DNA of 64,000 nucleotides from Sclerotiophoma versabilis (GCA_012274445.1 JAAROD010000076.1:372001-436000), one strand, 5' to 3'; positions 43,287 through 54,731 are shown, numbered from the stretch's first letter. Numbers and translations are program-made. The notes: generated from the sequence alone by a model not told the origin.

Positions 43287-44612
43287 TCATGACGCACGAC
43301 ACAACACGATCTTGGACGCCGCACTTGCAGCAACAGCAGCTACTAGAGTGCTGTTGTGGCAAGCAGATATCTACGGCAAGGCAGACTAAGCCTTGCCACA
43401 AATCTGTGTGATTACTCTACTGCTGCATGCGTTACAGAACAATGCTGCATTACAACCTTACCTCTACAATGACGTCAGGAAAATTGCATGTAGAGCGTCA
43501 CCATTGGCATATTCAATTTGCATCTACGCCGACGGAGGTGGTTTTTTTATTCAGTCCGTATGTAGACATGATATCGTTGCACAGGCCGTTTGGAGGCACA
43601 GCTCCGCCTCGATGGTTGGCGGTACCGTTCGCGTAGGAATGAGCCGGCGAGCCGAACAGCCACATGGTTTCGTGATATATTTGCGGGATATCTTCCGCTG
43701 GGTTTCGAGGTAGTTCGGTGCTCCTCAATATACCAAGCCAGGCCGACATTCCGTGCAAGCATCTCGCCACTCACCGAATTTCTGGAGCGTTGATCCAAAA
43801 AGAAATACTTCATCAACATTGTCACTCACCCAGAATGTGCTTCTATAACAAGCAGAGCACCTAGGCCTCTCAGTAACTACAAGTTCGCTCTACAAATCAC
43901 AGGGGTTCGTCAACTGCCGTCAATAGTCCAGCACAGCTCCACCACGACTAGTCTCCTCGTCAGGTGTAAGGACTCATCGTCTATCGCTCCGGCTGTAGGT
44001 ACGTAGAGACATCTCATCAGTGCGTTAAGTGGGCGGTAATGATCAAACATGACGTGAGGGATGGGTTTTGTCAACAATGCTCTATTGCTTGGAATGGATG
44101 GAGGCCTCAAGAGTATGTGAGTGACCTGAGTGGACGGCAGTCGTGGTACTGGTAGATTCCACAGAGAATCATATATGCAAAGTCGCATATCTAGGTGTAT
44201 GCGTCGCGGATTGTCACTTCTGTGCCATAAAATAAACGTCATCTCCAAAGAACCCTTCTCTGCCCAATTCTTTTCACATACAAAAAACCAACTACACATC
44301 GTAATATGTGGCAGGAGGAGGTGGCAATCTTAAAGTCTTGAACACGGCAACCGGCTTACCGACGACAGGCAGCAACTTCCCGGAGCTCTCCGACAACAAC
44401 TCGTTCGACAAAGGCGCCCATCAGCACCTTCCTTGGCCATCACCAGCGTGACCACATCTCACTGCATACGAAAGAACATACTTCTACATTGTTCCGGTTT
44501 TCAATCGTAAGGTTGTGTGACGCAATGTAGGATATAAGGGAGCCTGAAATCCGACTTCAAGTCATTCCGTGCTTCTCCTTCCAAGGCTGGTGGCACAATC
44601 AAGAGACAGAAC
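43287..44612. other. Intergenic region
   Basis: 1.3 kb between tandem plus-strand genes with only short conflicting frames. No gene, repeat or RNA recognised. Confidence 0.45.
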
Positions 44613-45825
44613 ATGGGATCCTTCAGAAGTCTCTACTACACATTCGGCGCCATAGGCACCGGCGCAGCAGCATATCTATTTTACCGACCAAAGCAGCCTT
44701 CACCTCCCGCGATTGAGTTCCACGGCGCGGAGAGCTGCAAATACATTCTCGACAACTCGCACTCACATACTTTCTTCCTTCCCAATGGCCGCAAACTCGG
44801 CTACGCAGACTACGGCGACCCAAAAGGCAAGACGGTCCTGTATCAGCATGGCCTTCCGGGGAGCAGGATAGAGGCCACACGCTATCATGACTTGGGGAAA
44901 GAGCTGGGCCTCAGGATAATCTCCATCGATAGACCGGGACACGGGTGGAGTACGCCGTTTGAGAGGTACGGAGCGAGAACAGTGAGGAGCTGGGCGGACG
45001 ATGTCAATGCGTTAGCGGAGCATCTAGAGCTGAATGAATACGCAGTCTTGGTACGCTACCACTTCCTTTTCCACCCCTGTTCCTGCCTTGCACCCTTTTT
45101 TCCCCCTCCAATGTAGGTAATGCATACTGACTTCTCAGGGCGTGTCCGGCGGCGGCCCCTACGCGCTATCCTGCGCCTACGGACTTCCTCGCGACAAGCT
45201 AAAAGTAGTAAGTCTAGTCTGCGGAATCGGGCCCAGCGACATTGGCATGAGCGGCGCCGGCTGGCCCACCTGGCTAGGCTTCACAATCGGATGGCAGTAC
45301 TCACCGCAGATCTTTCTCAAATGGTTCTTCGAGCGCGACGCCGCCAATTCGCTCTCCCTCTCTGATGAACAGCGGCTCAAGCTCTTCCTCTCGCCCGACC
45401 GCACCAAAGGCATGAGCGAGCAGGATCTTAAATTCTTCACGGACGAGGACGAAATGCGCGTCTATCTTGCTACCAGTCGTGAGAGCTTTGCGCAGGGATT
45501 CGATGCCATGTGCAAAGACGGGTACACCATGTGCACGCCCTGGGGCTTCCGCATCAAGGATGTTAGGAAGGACCTTCCTGTTGTACTGTGGTATGGGAGT
45601 AAAGATAGGAACGTCCCGCCGAATCATGGTAAGATGATTGCGAGCAGGCTGAGGACAGATGCTGAGCAGGCGGATGCTGAGGTTAGGGATCAGGGACCGC
45701 TGGAGTGGAAGGAGAGAGTTAGACTCAGGATGCTGGATGATACGCATGCCAGTATTAGTATGAGGGATAAGAGGGGTTATTTGGTTGAAATTTTGAATGC
45801 GTGGGACGCTGGGTCGAGCAAGTAG
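44613..45825 (+). CDS. Alpha/beta hydrolase-fold protein, probably membrane-associated
   Basis: Two exons, 44613-45050 and 45139-45825, with an 88-bp intron; 374 residues. The N-terminus has one hydrophobic segment (LYYTFGAIGTGAAAYLFY) that may anchor the protein. The hydrolase core follows: GRKLGYADYGDPKGKTVLY, the oxyanion loop HGLPGSR, ISIDRPGHGWS, then the nucleophile elbow G-V-S-G-G (Ser expected to attack the substrate), reached only after splicing. The acid is probably Asp in LWYGSKDRNVPP and the His is in LDDTHASIS. This is the Ser-Asp-His triad order of the fold. Members cleave esters, epoxides or amides; the sequence does not show which. The cap between elbow and acid is helical and about 130 residues long. 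No Cys-rich or secretion features beyond the N-terminal helix. Confidence 0.87.
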
Positions 45826-46305
45826 AGAGGGGTTGTGATGGGTGTGGGATCGGGGATATCGCAACTCACTTTGTAGCTACACTTCTCAGTCACAGATCAA
45901 CGGCGAGCGATTTGTAGTGTTGATGAATAGATTCATCTGGTTGGTCTAAGCAACAACAGCTTCACCCAAATAAGGGTGAGATGGAACTGCAAAGCCAGCT
46001 AAATATGTAAAATAACGCCGTTATCCTCGCAGGGTATGTTGCCAACCTGTACCTGAACGCCGTGTATGCAGGGGTATTTCCATCCATGTCCATTCCAGCC
46101 ATTCCATTCCATCGTGTAACCATATCATAAACCAACTCGTTATCATCCATCCATCTCTTGATCTAACTGTGGCCTGCCACAGCCTCATCATCAGTGACCG
46201 CCTCATGAAATTCTAATGCCGTGCGTACTATGCTGCCCGAGCATAAACTCAACCAGCGCGCTAAAACAGAAAGCACAGAATATGCAAAGCAGAACGTGCG
46301 GAGGC
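45826..46305. other. Convergent intergenic region
   Basis: 480 bp between convergent 3' ends, nothing recognisable. Confidence 0.4.
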
Positions 46306-47685
46306 TCAGTTTGCAGACATACCCCTAAACTTGGCGCCGTTCTTGCGCTGGATCTCGCGCTTCGCTGCGCCGCTGGGGACTGTGAAGCCGCCCAGCCCCG
46401 AGGAAGAAATAGTGCCTGATGCAGCTGCTGAAGTTATCGCCGAAGCAGCCACAGAAGTAATTGTTGAAGCAGCGGCGGAAGTAGCTACCGAAGCAGTTGC
46501 CGAGGGCTTGTCGGACGAGCCAGCGGTGACGGTGACGTACACAATATCAGTCACAGTGACGGCATCACCTGAGCCAGATGTAGGCTTTGGCGCAGCGCTG
46601 GGGCGAGTCGTCATAGTCGGGATGTTGGTGACCTGCGTGAGTGCCGGCGCGGTCGCAGTAGCAGTCGCAGGAGCAGAAGTCGGAGCCGTGGATGACGAGT
46701 TGGTGGGCGCGCCAGACGCTGCGGGTGCACCACCAGTCGCAGTCGCGGAGCCAGAGAAGATAGGTCCAACCTCGCCTTGCAATACGTTGGTCATGATAGC
46801 CGTGCGGCTCGCGAAGTCAGATACAGCAACGGACATAGCGTCCTGCTGCGGGCCAAGAGCGTACTTTGACTCAGCCGCAGCGGTGAGCGCAGTGTCGGCA
46901 GATGTCACGTCGACATCGATGCAGGTGGTGTAGTACTGGTCCTTGCCGTCCGGCAGGCCCGGGTCGACCTTGGGCGCTGTGTTCCACTGCCATACCCAGT
47001 AAAAGGTGTACGGCTTGCCCTCGGGCGCGGTCTTGGGTACCTGAACATTGGTCTCGCAGAACAGCGGGTAGTTGCCTGGCCCGTCAGTGGCCTGGCCCAT
47101 GGCAAAGTTGGGGTCGGAAACGCGGCGCTCTTGCGAAGTGGGCGTGTCGTTCACTTCGTAGCAGCGGCCGTCATCGAAGTCGTTGGTCGTGAGGAGTGTG
47201 CCACGTTTGTCGCCGCCAGAGCCGTCCTGGGTCCAGCGCAGGACATCGACGAGCTTCTCGTCTTCTTTGGGCTCTGTGGTGCCATATACGAAGACTGTGC
47301 CGCCTTTCTCAGGCTTGCCCAAACCAGTTGCGGGGTCGACCAAGGTGACATGACCGTTCTCCATGTAGCGCATGGCGACAAAGCCGCCGGCAACTGACTG
47401 CAGGCGAGGGTACTTGTCTGATGACTGCTCCTGCTTGGTCTGTGAAGTGTGGCAGAGCGGTGAGGTCTCGTCAATGAAGACCTTGGGTTGGACCGGTAGC
47501 AGCCAGTTCATGGAGTCACCGGTGTAGCCCTTGTCTGTCTTTGATACCATGCCACGGGGATAGCCATACTCGCCAACATAGTTGCCCTTGTTGTCGACGT
47601 TGCGAAGCTGCTCAATCCAGGTATGGCCCAGAGTGAGGGGAGCGACGGCCAACGCCGCCAGTGCTGTGGTGAAAATGCTCGGCAT
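46306..47685 (-). CDS. Secreted protein with predicted N-terminal His (DUF7492/LPMO-like)
   Basis: Single-exon, 459 residues from the Met at 47685 (MPSIFTTALAALAVAPLTLG). The frame extends upstream but the inner start gives a good signal peptide of 20 residues ending just before His21, so the mature protein would begin HTWIEQL. A leading His is the hallmark of copper-binding lytic polysaccharide mono-oxygenases. Downstream are YVGEYGYPRG, a second candidate His in MENGHVTL, DGRCYEV, PLFCETNV and an aromatic YTFYWVWQW block, which resemble fungal DUF7492 proteins. After about residue 310 comes a long Ser/Thr/Ala/Pro-rich region. The C-terminus (KREIQRKNGAKFRGMSAN) is hydrophilic, so no GPI anchor is predicted. 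If it is an LPMO-like enzyme it would act on extracellular or wall polysaccharide; activity is not demonstrated by sequence, and the His brace must be confirmed. Confidence 0.75.
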   Translation of the reverse strand: MPSIFTTALAALAVAPLTLGHTWIEQLRNVDNKGNYVGEYGYPRGMVSKTDKGYTGDSMNWLLPVQPKVFIDETSPLCHTSQTKQEQSSDKYPRLQSVAGGFVAMRYMENGHVTLVDPATGLGKPEKGGTVFVYGTTEPKEDEKLVDVLRWTQDGSGGDKRGTLLTTNDFDDGRCYEVNDTPTSQERRVSDPNFAMGQATDGPGNYPLFCETNVQVPKTAPEGKPYTFYWVWQWNTAPKVDPGLPDGKDQYYTTCIDVDVTSADTALTAAAESKYALGPQQDAMSVAVSDFASRTAIMTNVLQGEVGPIFSGSATATGGAPAASGAPTNSSSTAPTSAPATATATAPALTQVTNIPTMTTRPSAAPKPTSGSGDAVTVTDIVYVTVTAGSSDKPSATASVATSAAASTITSVAASAITSAAASGTISSSGLGGFTVPSGAAKREIQRKNGAKFRGMSAN

Positions 47686-49782
47686 TTTGTTGTGTATGTG
47701 TTTGTTGTGTTGTTGTATAAGTGGGGAATACGCTTTGGTCCAGCCGAATAGCGATGTTGATATGCAAGCGGAAGCTGTGAAGTGCGGTCGCAAAGAATGC
47801 GGTGTTCTGTTGAAGTCTTGCGAAGTTGTCTGAGGAAGAAGAGAAGGTGATGGGGAACAATTAATCGGATGGTGAAGTAGTATTTGATGTGGCCTTGGCG
47901 TCGAGTTGATGAGGGCACAATGTCAGGTTACGCGTGACCAGTTCCTCTTCACCTCGAACAGTGACAGCACTGTTGTTCAATAGAACAACGTAAGCGTGCA
48001 ATATTAAGCCTCCGGATACCGATACGCACAGCGCAAACGGAAGGCGAGAGAAAGGAAAATGAGGAGAGATAGCGTACCACTGTGTGAACACAATCTGCTT
48101 GCACACGCGGACACAGTCCTTTATCAGACAGATGAACAGAGATGAGACAAACGCTGAGCAACGTTGAACATTGCTCAGGCCCAGTTGGAAAGAAGAGACG
48201 ACGACCAATGGAGAGATGTACACACGAGGCGTCGAAACAGAGCGCCACTCCACGCGACTGGGCACTCAAGCTTCTGAGCCTAATGTGTGGATGTTGGATC
48301 TACGTTTCAACATCGGACCTGAACTGTAGCCGCCAGCAACCTCGTCCCGGTCCCGCAGCAATATCGCGGCGTAGCGCGTACAGCTGCATATTCTTCCGTG
48401 CTTCTGGTGCAACCGATTTCGGTAGTTCGTCGCCTTACCGGCCACATGAGGCGGAAGACGTCCTGGTGCCGAGTCATAGCGTTACAGGAAAGGCGCCTTC
48501 GATCTACGACGCTTCACCACGGCAGCTAGGCATCATCTAGATCCTTCGTAGATCACTGTTTGTGTGGTCCCCACTATTACCGACAAGCACCGTGAGCCTG
48601 CCGACCGCGATGTTGAAGCCCAATTCGTAGCCTACGCGGCTGAAATGAGCGCGCTGCGTCACGACATCGTGGACCCGGTAGGGCGAACAGAGGTAACATG
48701 GCTGAGCCTTGCTAAGCCCACCGAACGTGAAGGAACAAGGTTTGCACCACGCGACGACAGGTAATGGTGTGCCGTTGTCGCCAGCAAAGAATTTCCCCCG
48801 AATGAGTGGTTGGTGATGTGTTGTCGGCTCGCCTTCCCCACTCCATCTACCACGCTACGTTTCACATAGCAACTTTTAGCGCTCTGCATACAGTCTAGCC
48901 CATCTCTGTCAAGGCCTCACTTCGTCAACAGATACTGCCTCAATTCAATTCTTGAGTTAAGTGCAATTCGCGCATACCATCTGAGCAGGTAGATGCTTGT
49001 GCGCGACATCTTTCTCTAGTATCACCTCCGCAATTTCCCCCTCCTGGTGGGTTGAGGAGGGCAGCCCTGAATGCTGGACTCGCGTTTCAGATCACAACGT
49101 CTCGCTGGCCTGATTGGGCGTCACGTCGCCACATCTGATTGGAGCGCATTGCTCCATTTCGAGATGCACTTATTCCGTCTGCACGACCAGATAGCCGCTC
49201 ACCCAATCTCTATATTTGAATTTTGCAGGGCCCAGACGTGTCAAAGCTCGTCGACTGTACACCCATCAACGTCCATCACCAAATACCTCGTTCTCCACTC
49301 CTACGAAGGCTCGCGACCTTGGAAGGAGTGATGTCAAGTCTTCGCTGTCAAGTGTTTGGTTGCTGTTTCACAAACCCGCAGGTGGAGCTCTTGCACACGT
49401 TGATGAATCCTGAGGCATATAGACGTTCTCGGCCAGGATACCGAGGATTGTTTGGTTTGCGTACATTGCAAGGGACGAGATGTGAGGGTCCAAGCGTTTG
49501 ACGAGCGCGGTGGTACCACACTTGCTGCTGCATTGCGATCCCGTGTATTGGTAATGCGAAAGTGACGCACTGTACCTGCGTGTTCTCGCTCAATATTTCT
49601 CCTTACGGCTGTGAAACGCTATGCAAGCCTTTGCTTGCAAGTGCGAGGTGTCGAGTGTGATGAGCTGATGAGAGCACGCAAGTATAGCAATGTATCGTTG
49701 TACCTGGGGCGGCACAGAGCGAAGGTGCGCCGCCTTTACATCAGTAGATATTGGTAAAGCCACGAAGTTTCTGCGCTGCCAT
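47686..49782. other. Gene-poor region
   Basis: 2.1 kb between the secreted-protein promoter and the 3' end of the peptidase-like gene. Frames up to about 134 codons appear on both strands (47861-48265, 48142-48540) but overlap each other and have no family marks, so I support no gene. Confidence 0.45.
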
Positions 49783-52091
49783 CTAATCATCGCCATCGAT
49801 GGTGTGGTCATCTTCATCTTCATCTTCATCGTCCTCATGCCCATCATCATCGTTGTAGTTGTGCCCTTCATCACCATTGTTCCGCTCATCATCTCCCATG
49901 CCAACCGTGTTTCTAAGCTCAGGCAAGTCGTATACAGCATTAGGAAGCCCACCAAGCCCAACATTTTTTGCTACAGTGATGATTCCAAACTCCAGAACCC
50001 CATCATGCTCCCCACTCTTGCCATAGAATCCAACAATAACCTCGTGCGACCCGGGCTCCAAGCGAATGATATTCGCATTGTCACCGCGCCTAGCGTTGAG
50101 CTCTCCGCGCACAGTGCGGTCCGTAAGACGCATCCGAACGCCTTGCATGTAGTGGTTGCCATCCCCCCTGTTGACTTCGATGCGCTTGATGTTAACGTCG
50201 GGCGGCAAGCTGATGGTCTGTGAGGCGTGGCCGCCGAAGCGGTGTTCGCGTCCATTTGTGCGCATCGGTCCCCAGTGACTCTTGTGGCCGTCTGCGTACT
50301 CGACCACGCCACCGTCCCACCAACAGCCGACACGGAGGTCGATCGAGGTTGCGCAGTGAACATTGCCGTCTGGACCACGCTCTTTGAGCAGTTGTGCCCA
50401 TTCGCACTTATCATTATCCGGGCTGTTTTCGACAGTGTTGGTGTAGACGGAGCGTTTGAAGAGACGAATGGAGCTCCCGGGAATGCGGACAAATGTTTTG
50501 ACCGTCAACGTCTTCCACACATCGTGGATGGTCAGCTCTTTACCATTAAAGCCGAGGACATCAAGTCGTAGGGGCCCCGATCTGTCAAAACGTTGCTCAA
50601 GTTCCTCTTGAGAGTATACGCGTTCATTGGTTGGCGAGTTAATTGAAGGCGTGGCTTCGGGTATCTTGTTGAAGGAGATGCGTGCAATGCCAACAGCAGA
50701 CGTAATATGCAAGACTGCGTCAAGCTCACCTTGCGCATTGTCGGTGAAGGTCGGCTCAGCCACTGGCTCGGCAGTGCGTTGCGCGTCTGTGAATTGCTTG
50801 TCTGTGGGCAAGAGGAAATGTCGAGAGAGGCGAAGGTTCAATGCATCTTTGAGATCCAAAGTCGCACAGTCAGTCATATCTATGTCTTCGGATGACTCGC
50901 TAAATGTACCTGCGTTAGGCAAGAACTGCTTCTGCCAATTTTGTGTCATTGTGCATTGGTCTCCATGTTTGTGGGTGTCCGGATTGACGCCAAAAGCAAG
51001 GCCAACAGCTGACAAGAAGGAGGATTGACCGAAAGCGCACGACTCCCAGATGCTAGACTTGCCCTTTGAGATCTTCGTTCCGGGCACTCGAGCATCCGTC
51101 AAACAGCTAGTAACCTCTTCTGTAAAGCGCGGCCAGGAGTAGGTCAGATGGCTGCCAAAAGTGCCCAAGGATATTCCCGATGAGTTGTGACGCCCGGTAC
51201 TGACGTGTCCGAAAGCTTGTTCTGTGCATTTATTGTAATGTGCATCCAAGATCAAGCCCGCCACAACAGGAGAGGACAAGGCGTCGAATTGACCCCCGTG
51301 GGTTGCGAGTGCCTCCATGAAAATGGCAAATAGCTCATTGTCACTAGTAGGCTCTGTGTTCTTTCCCTCAGCATACAGAATCTCCTTTTTCGTTTTCGGA
51401 GATTTTACGATGGTGACCTTGGCTGTCGACCGTATAGCATCCTCGGAGTCGCAAGCGTGATGTTCAGAGTGCCGAGCGTTGATGAAGTCTCGGCTGACTG
51501 TGTCAGTAGTCCACTCCTCCTCCAAGCGGAAAGTTCTTCTTCCAAGCCCTTTGGCCCTGAAATCCTCGGCAGTCATGGCTTGCCACATGTACGCGGTCAG
51601 GCGAAACTTCTCAATTGCAGCAGAGAGATCGGAGTGGGCTGAAGAGAGACCACCAGATTTCTGAGGCGGGCAATCCATGAGCAGTGGCGAGTCTTTCGCT
51701 ACCATTATTGCCAGATGGAGCGGTGGGTACTGAAGCAATGGTATATACTGGAGGTTGATCTTCAAAGACGTCTCCTGTTTGTGTTGTTGCACGTGGGTTA
51801 TCTTGAGGGTATTGGAGCCAGGCGATAACATGACCAGAGCCTTGAAGTAGCCGCTGTGGATGGGCCATGTTTGCTCAGGAAATACCTCCAGATCATTCGC
51901 ACCGGTGGTCTTCACCAAGATGAAGTCTTCAGGTCCAGTAGACTGACAGGTTCCTGTTACCAGAAGACAGCGCTGATAAGTTGGTCAGTGGGATCTTGGT
52001 ACAATAAAGTTGCAACTAGTACCTGGTGAATGGTTTCTCCGTCTTCAACGTTGGTGAGGCGCACAGCCGGTTGTGCTTCCTTCATCGTCAT
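49783..52091 (-). CDS. Inactive-looking zinc-metallopeptidase-like protein with jacalin-like domain (YIL108W family)
   Basis: Two minus-strand exons, 52023-52091 and 49783-51972, with a 50-bp intron; 752 residues. Exon 1 (MTMKEAQPAVRLTNVEDGETIHQ) joins to RCLLVTGTCQS, giving the typical beta-rich start of the fungal YIL108W/M66-like putative metallopeptidases, followed by FPEQTWPIHSGYFKALV. In that family, as I recall it, the peptidase core has an HExxH helix followed by a third His. Here the corresponding segment, about residues 344-359, reads SAVGLAFG, so the two His and the Glu are replaced and no zinc site remains. Residues about 566-691 form a jacalin-like beta-prism region (IDLRVGCWWDGG, then HRFGGHASQTISLPP, EVIVGFYGKSGEHDG). 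The C-terminus is an Asp/Glu/His-rich tail. A binding or lectin role is more likely than proteolysis. No signal peptide, so probably cytosolic or non-classically exported. Confidence 0.78.
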
Positions 52092-52613
52092 GAGTAATGT
52101 CTCCTGCTGTGAGTGTGATGGATAGATATCAAGTGATATATTTCCAAAAAGATGAAGTGGCCTTATAAGCTTTCAAGATGTCAAGGTAGTATAGATGGTC
52201 AGTAGGCAACTGCACGAAAGTGGTTAGCGTGGAGGTTGCTGCCTCAGACCAAAGGCGCCCATTACGAAGGGCTCTATACGAGCTCCACTCCATCGCGCAT
52301 GGTGTGTCGAACTGCACGTGGGTACCCGATAGACATAATTGAGTTACCAACTTTCTAGTCACAAGTGTGATGAGTGATCAGTGATGAATACAGGCTGAGG
52401 CCATTCTCGAAGTCGCAGGAAGCGTCCGTGCACATTACTAAGCCATCCTCGTGGCGCTAGCTCTCCGCTCGAACTTCGCGACAAACTATCGTAACATTTA
52501 CGTGCGCAGCCTCACCACGACACTACCGTCGCCGTCGCTCGCCTAATTACCTGTGTAACCATCACACGCCCACACAAACACTCTCTCGTCGAACACACCC
52601 GTATACCGCAACC
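52092..52613. promoter_or_regulatory. Divergent promoter region of the peptidase-like and U2AF genes
   Basis: 522 bp between divergent ATGs. The right end before 52614 is C/A-rich, common near fungal transcription starts. No specific site assigned. Confidence 0.4.
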
Positions 52614-53288
52614 ATGGCGAACTACCTCGCCTCTATCTTCGGAACCGAGCAAGACAAGGTCAACTGCTCGTTCTACTACAAGATCGGTGCCTGCCGCCAC
52701 GGCGACCGCTGCTCGCGAAAGCACGTCAAGCCATCCTACTCGCAGACGATTCTCCTGCCCAACCTGTACCAGAACCCGGCGTACGACCCGAAGAACAAGA
52801 TGAACCCGCAGCAGATGCAGATGCACTTCGACGCCTTCTACGAGGACATCTGGTGTGAGCTGTGCCAGTACGGGCTGGTGGAGGAACTGGTCGTGTGCGA
52901 CAACAACAATGATCGTAAGTCTCCATGGCCACGTGTTTAAGGAATGTATATGCTGACAACAACAGATCTCATCGGCAACGTCTACGTGCGCTTCAAGTAC
53001 GAAGAAGACGCGCAAAAAGCCTGCGATGCCCTGAACTCGCGCTGGTACGCCGGCCGCCCTATCTACTGCGAGCTGTCGCCTGTGACCGATTTCCGAGAAG
53101 CTTGTTGTCGCCTGAACAGTGGGGAGGGCTGTGTGCGCGGTGGCTTCTGCAATTTCATTCACAGGAAGGAGCCGACCGCGGAACTGGATCGCGAGTTGGA
53201 TATGTGCACGAGGAAGTGGTTGAAGGAGAGAGGCCGCGATCCTAGGAGTATGAGTAGGAGCCCTACACCGCCCGCGAAGAGGTTCTAG
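52614..53288 (+). CDS. U2AF small subunit (splicing factor)
   Basis: Two exons, 52614-52914 and 52966-53288, with a 51-bp intron; 207 residues. U2AF small subunits bind the 3' splice-site AG in the nucleus as a heterodimer with the large subunit and help place U2 snRNP. Visible: MANYLASIFGTEQDKVNCSF, a first CCCH zinc finger (C-x8-C-x5-C-x3-H from CSFYYKIGACRHGDRCSRKH), an RRM of the UHM type (from ILLPNLYQNP to PIYCELSPVTDF) and a second CCCH finger (CCRLNSGEGCVRGGFCNFIH). The C-terminus is short (SMSRSPTPPAKRF) with just a few RS dipeptides, as in other fungal orthologs, rather than the long RS tail of animals. The intron lies between CDNNND and HLIGNVYVRF. Length matches fission yeast U2AF23. 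Confidence 0.96.
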
Positions 53289-53746
53289 GAAGACCTTCAC
53301 GGCGAGGACGTAGGCAAAGACGAAGCAAAGGTAGAAACCAAGAAAGAGCGTAAGGATGAGGCCAGGGGGGAAATGGGAGTGTCTAGGTGATCCTCTCAGC
53401 AGCATGGCTGTGAGGACGAGCGCACAACAGCATGAAGGGTGGTCCGGCGTCAAGGAGTTTGATACCTCATTTGCGCACGTCGCGCATACGGTGGGACTGT
53501 ACATTACGAGCCAGCACTGTACTAGCACTGCGCTGACGCTCACAGGTAGTTTGGAAAAGCATCATTTCCCACACATGTTCAGCTGTACCTGCACTACCTT
53601 GAGATGTGAATATTCGTTGAGTGATGGACAGAAGAAATCGCATTGAGCCGTACAGTAGTACTGGCCTGGTATCGTCTAATCGCTAAACAGCAGCATAGAA
53701 AGGACGTAGCATCGTTAACTGATGCACTTGGATCCTCCGGGGAAAA

Positions 53747-53765
53747 ACACACACACACACACACA
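53747..53765. repeat. (AC)n dinucleotide microsatellite
   Basis: A run of AC dinucleotides of 19 bp, followed by a few more interrupted CA units. Confidence 0.9.
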
Positions 53766-53787
53766 TACACACATTATACCCAAACGC

Positions 53788-53804
53788 CATGCATGCATGC
53801 ATGC
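53788..53804. repeat. (CATG)n tetranucleotide tract
   Basis: Four CATG units in a row plus one base; each unit is self-complementary, so the tract can fold on itself. Confidence 0.85.
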
Positions 53805-53855
53805 GCACCATGGTACCCTCGTTCCTCGCGCCCACCACAAGACGCCTACTCGCGT

Positions 53856-54731
53856 CTAAATAATGCCCTTCCCCCTCAGTACAAGCACCGCTGCAATCCC
53901 CCCAATAACCACGATGAGAAACACGATCCAAAACGCCCAGCACATGTACGCCCGCTGCCTTGCCTTGCGCTGCTGGCCTTCCAGCCACGAATCTCTATGC
54001 GACACGTCAGCCGTGATGGTCGTCCAGAAGCGAAATGCACTCTTCGGCCGGCCGGATAGCGATACGCCCAGGCTCAGCCGCGACGGGTTCTTCTGGCTTG
54101 CAAACGTGAAGCGGCTTGCGCATTTGGGAGAGGGGGGAGATGATAGCTTTGTGGGGAAGTAGGTGGATTTGGGTGTTGCGGGTAGGGATGGAGGGTGCGA
54201 GGAGAGTGCGTAGCGAAACCGTGAGGCTCGCTGCGAGGCGCGCTTGGAACTTGGGGTCGGGGTGTCCGCTGCGGGCGCGAAGTGTGTTGATTTCGGCGTC
54301 GCTGGTGCGGAGTCTGGGAACAAGTTGAATGTGTGTTGGGGCTGGGGGCAGGAGGGGAGTTTGTGCAGCGCTATCATTTCGGGTTTCTTCTCTTCTGCGG
54401 CTTCGAAGCGTATGCTCCGTGTCCCGCTCGTTGCGTGGCTCTTTCGCTTTTCCCCTTTCCTCCTAGCGCCTGGTTGGAGTGCAAATGTTGGAGCAGATAC
54501 TGGGCGGGTGAAAGCCATAGGAGGGAACGCCGGAGACAGGTGACATTGCGATGTTGGTGTGGTGATGGGCGAGGGCGAGGGCGAGGGCGAATCTATGAGG
54601 GGAGAATGGGACACGACGTACGCATGCTTAGTTTCCCCTTTCCCGTTTCCACTGTTTTCAGAGAGCATGACGGCTTCGTCGTTGTGCACGGCGACGGAGA
54701 AGCGACGCCAGAAGTTGGGGTCTTGCACCAT
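53856..54731 (-). CDS. Single-pass tail-anchored membrane protein, conserved in moulds, function unknown
   Basis: Single-exon, 291 residues. It begins MVQDPNFWRRFSVAVHNDE, a short N-terminal motif that I have seen at the start of uncharacterised Pezizomycotina membrane proteins. The middle is Ser/Pro/Thr-rich and basic, with repeated PATPKST blocks (APATPKSTHF, LPATPKSTYF), and is probably disordered and phosphorylated. The C-terminal 40 residues contain a single strong membrane helix (YMCWAFWIVFLIVVIGGIAAVLVL) flanked by basic residues, leaving a very short tail, so the body should face the cytosol. A (GGGCGA)4 hexanucleotide in the plus strand at 54567-54590 encodes the Ser-Pro repeat in this gene. 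Target membrane and role are unknown. It is convergent with the U2AF gene. Confidence 0.75.
   Translation of the reverse strand: MVQDPNFWRRFSVAVHNDEAVMLSENSGNGKGETKHAYVVSHSPLIDSPSPSPSPITTPTSQCHLSPAFPPMAFTRPVSAPTFALQPGARRKGEKRKSHATSGTRSIRFEAAEEKKPEMIALHKLPSCPQPQHTFNLFPDSAPATPKSTHFAPAADTPTPSSKRASQRASRFRYALSSHPPSLPATPKSTYFPTKLSSPPSPKCASRFTFASQKNPSRLSLGVSLSGRPKSAFRFWTTITADVSHRDSWLEGQQRKARQRAYMCWAFWIVFLIVVIGGIAAVLVLRGKGII

Larger units (their letters stand above)
53289..53855. other. Convergent intergenic region with microsatellites
   Basis: 567 bp between convergent 3' ends. It contains an (AC)n run and a (CATG)n run (separate entries) close to the stop of the minus-strand gene. No gene supported. 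Confidence 0.5.

Noticed and set aside
47861..48540. Two overlapping opposite-strand frames of 132-134 codons
   Set aside because: They overlap each other, lack family marks and have compositions like random GC-balanced DNA.
52614..53288. Truncation of the U2AF small subunit because the RS tail is short
   Set aside because: Fungal orthologs normally lack the long animal RS domain, and both zinc fingers and the RRM are complete.
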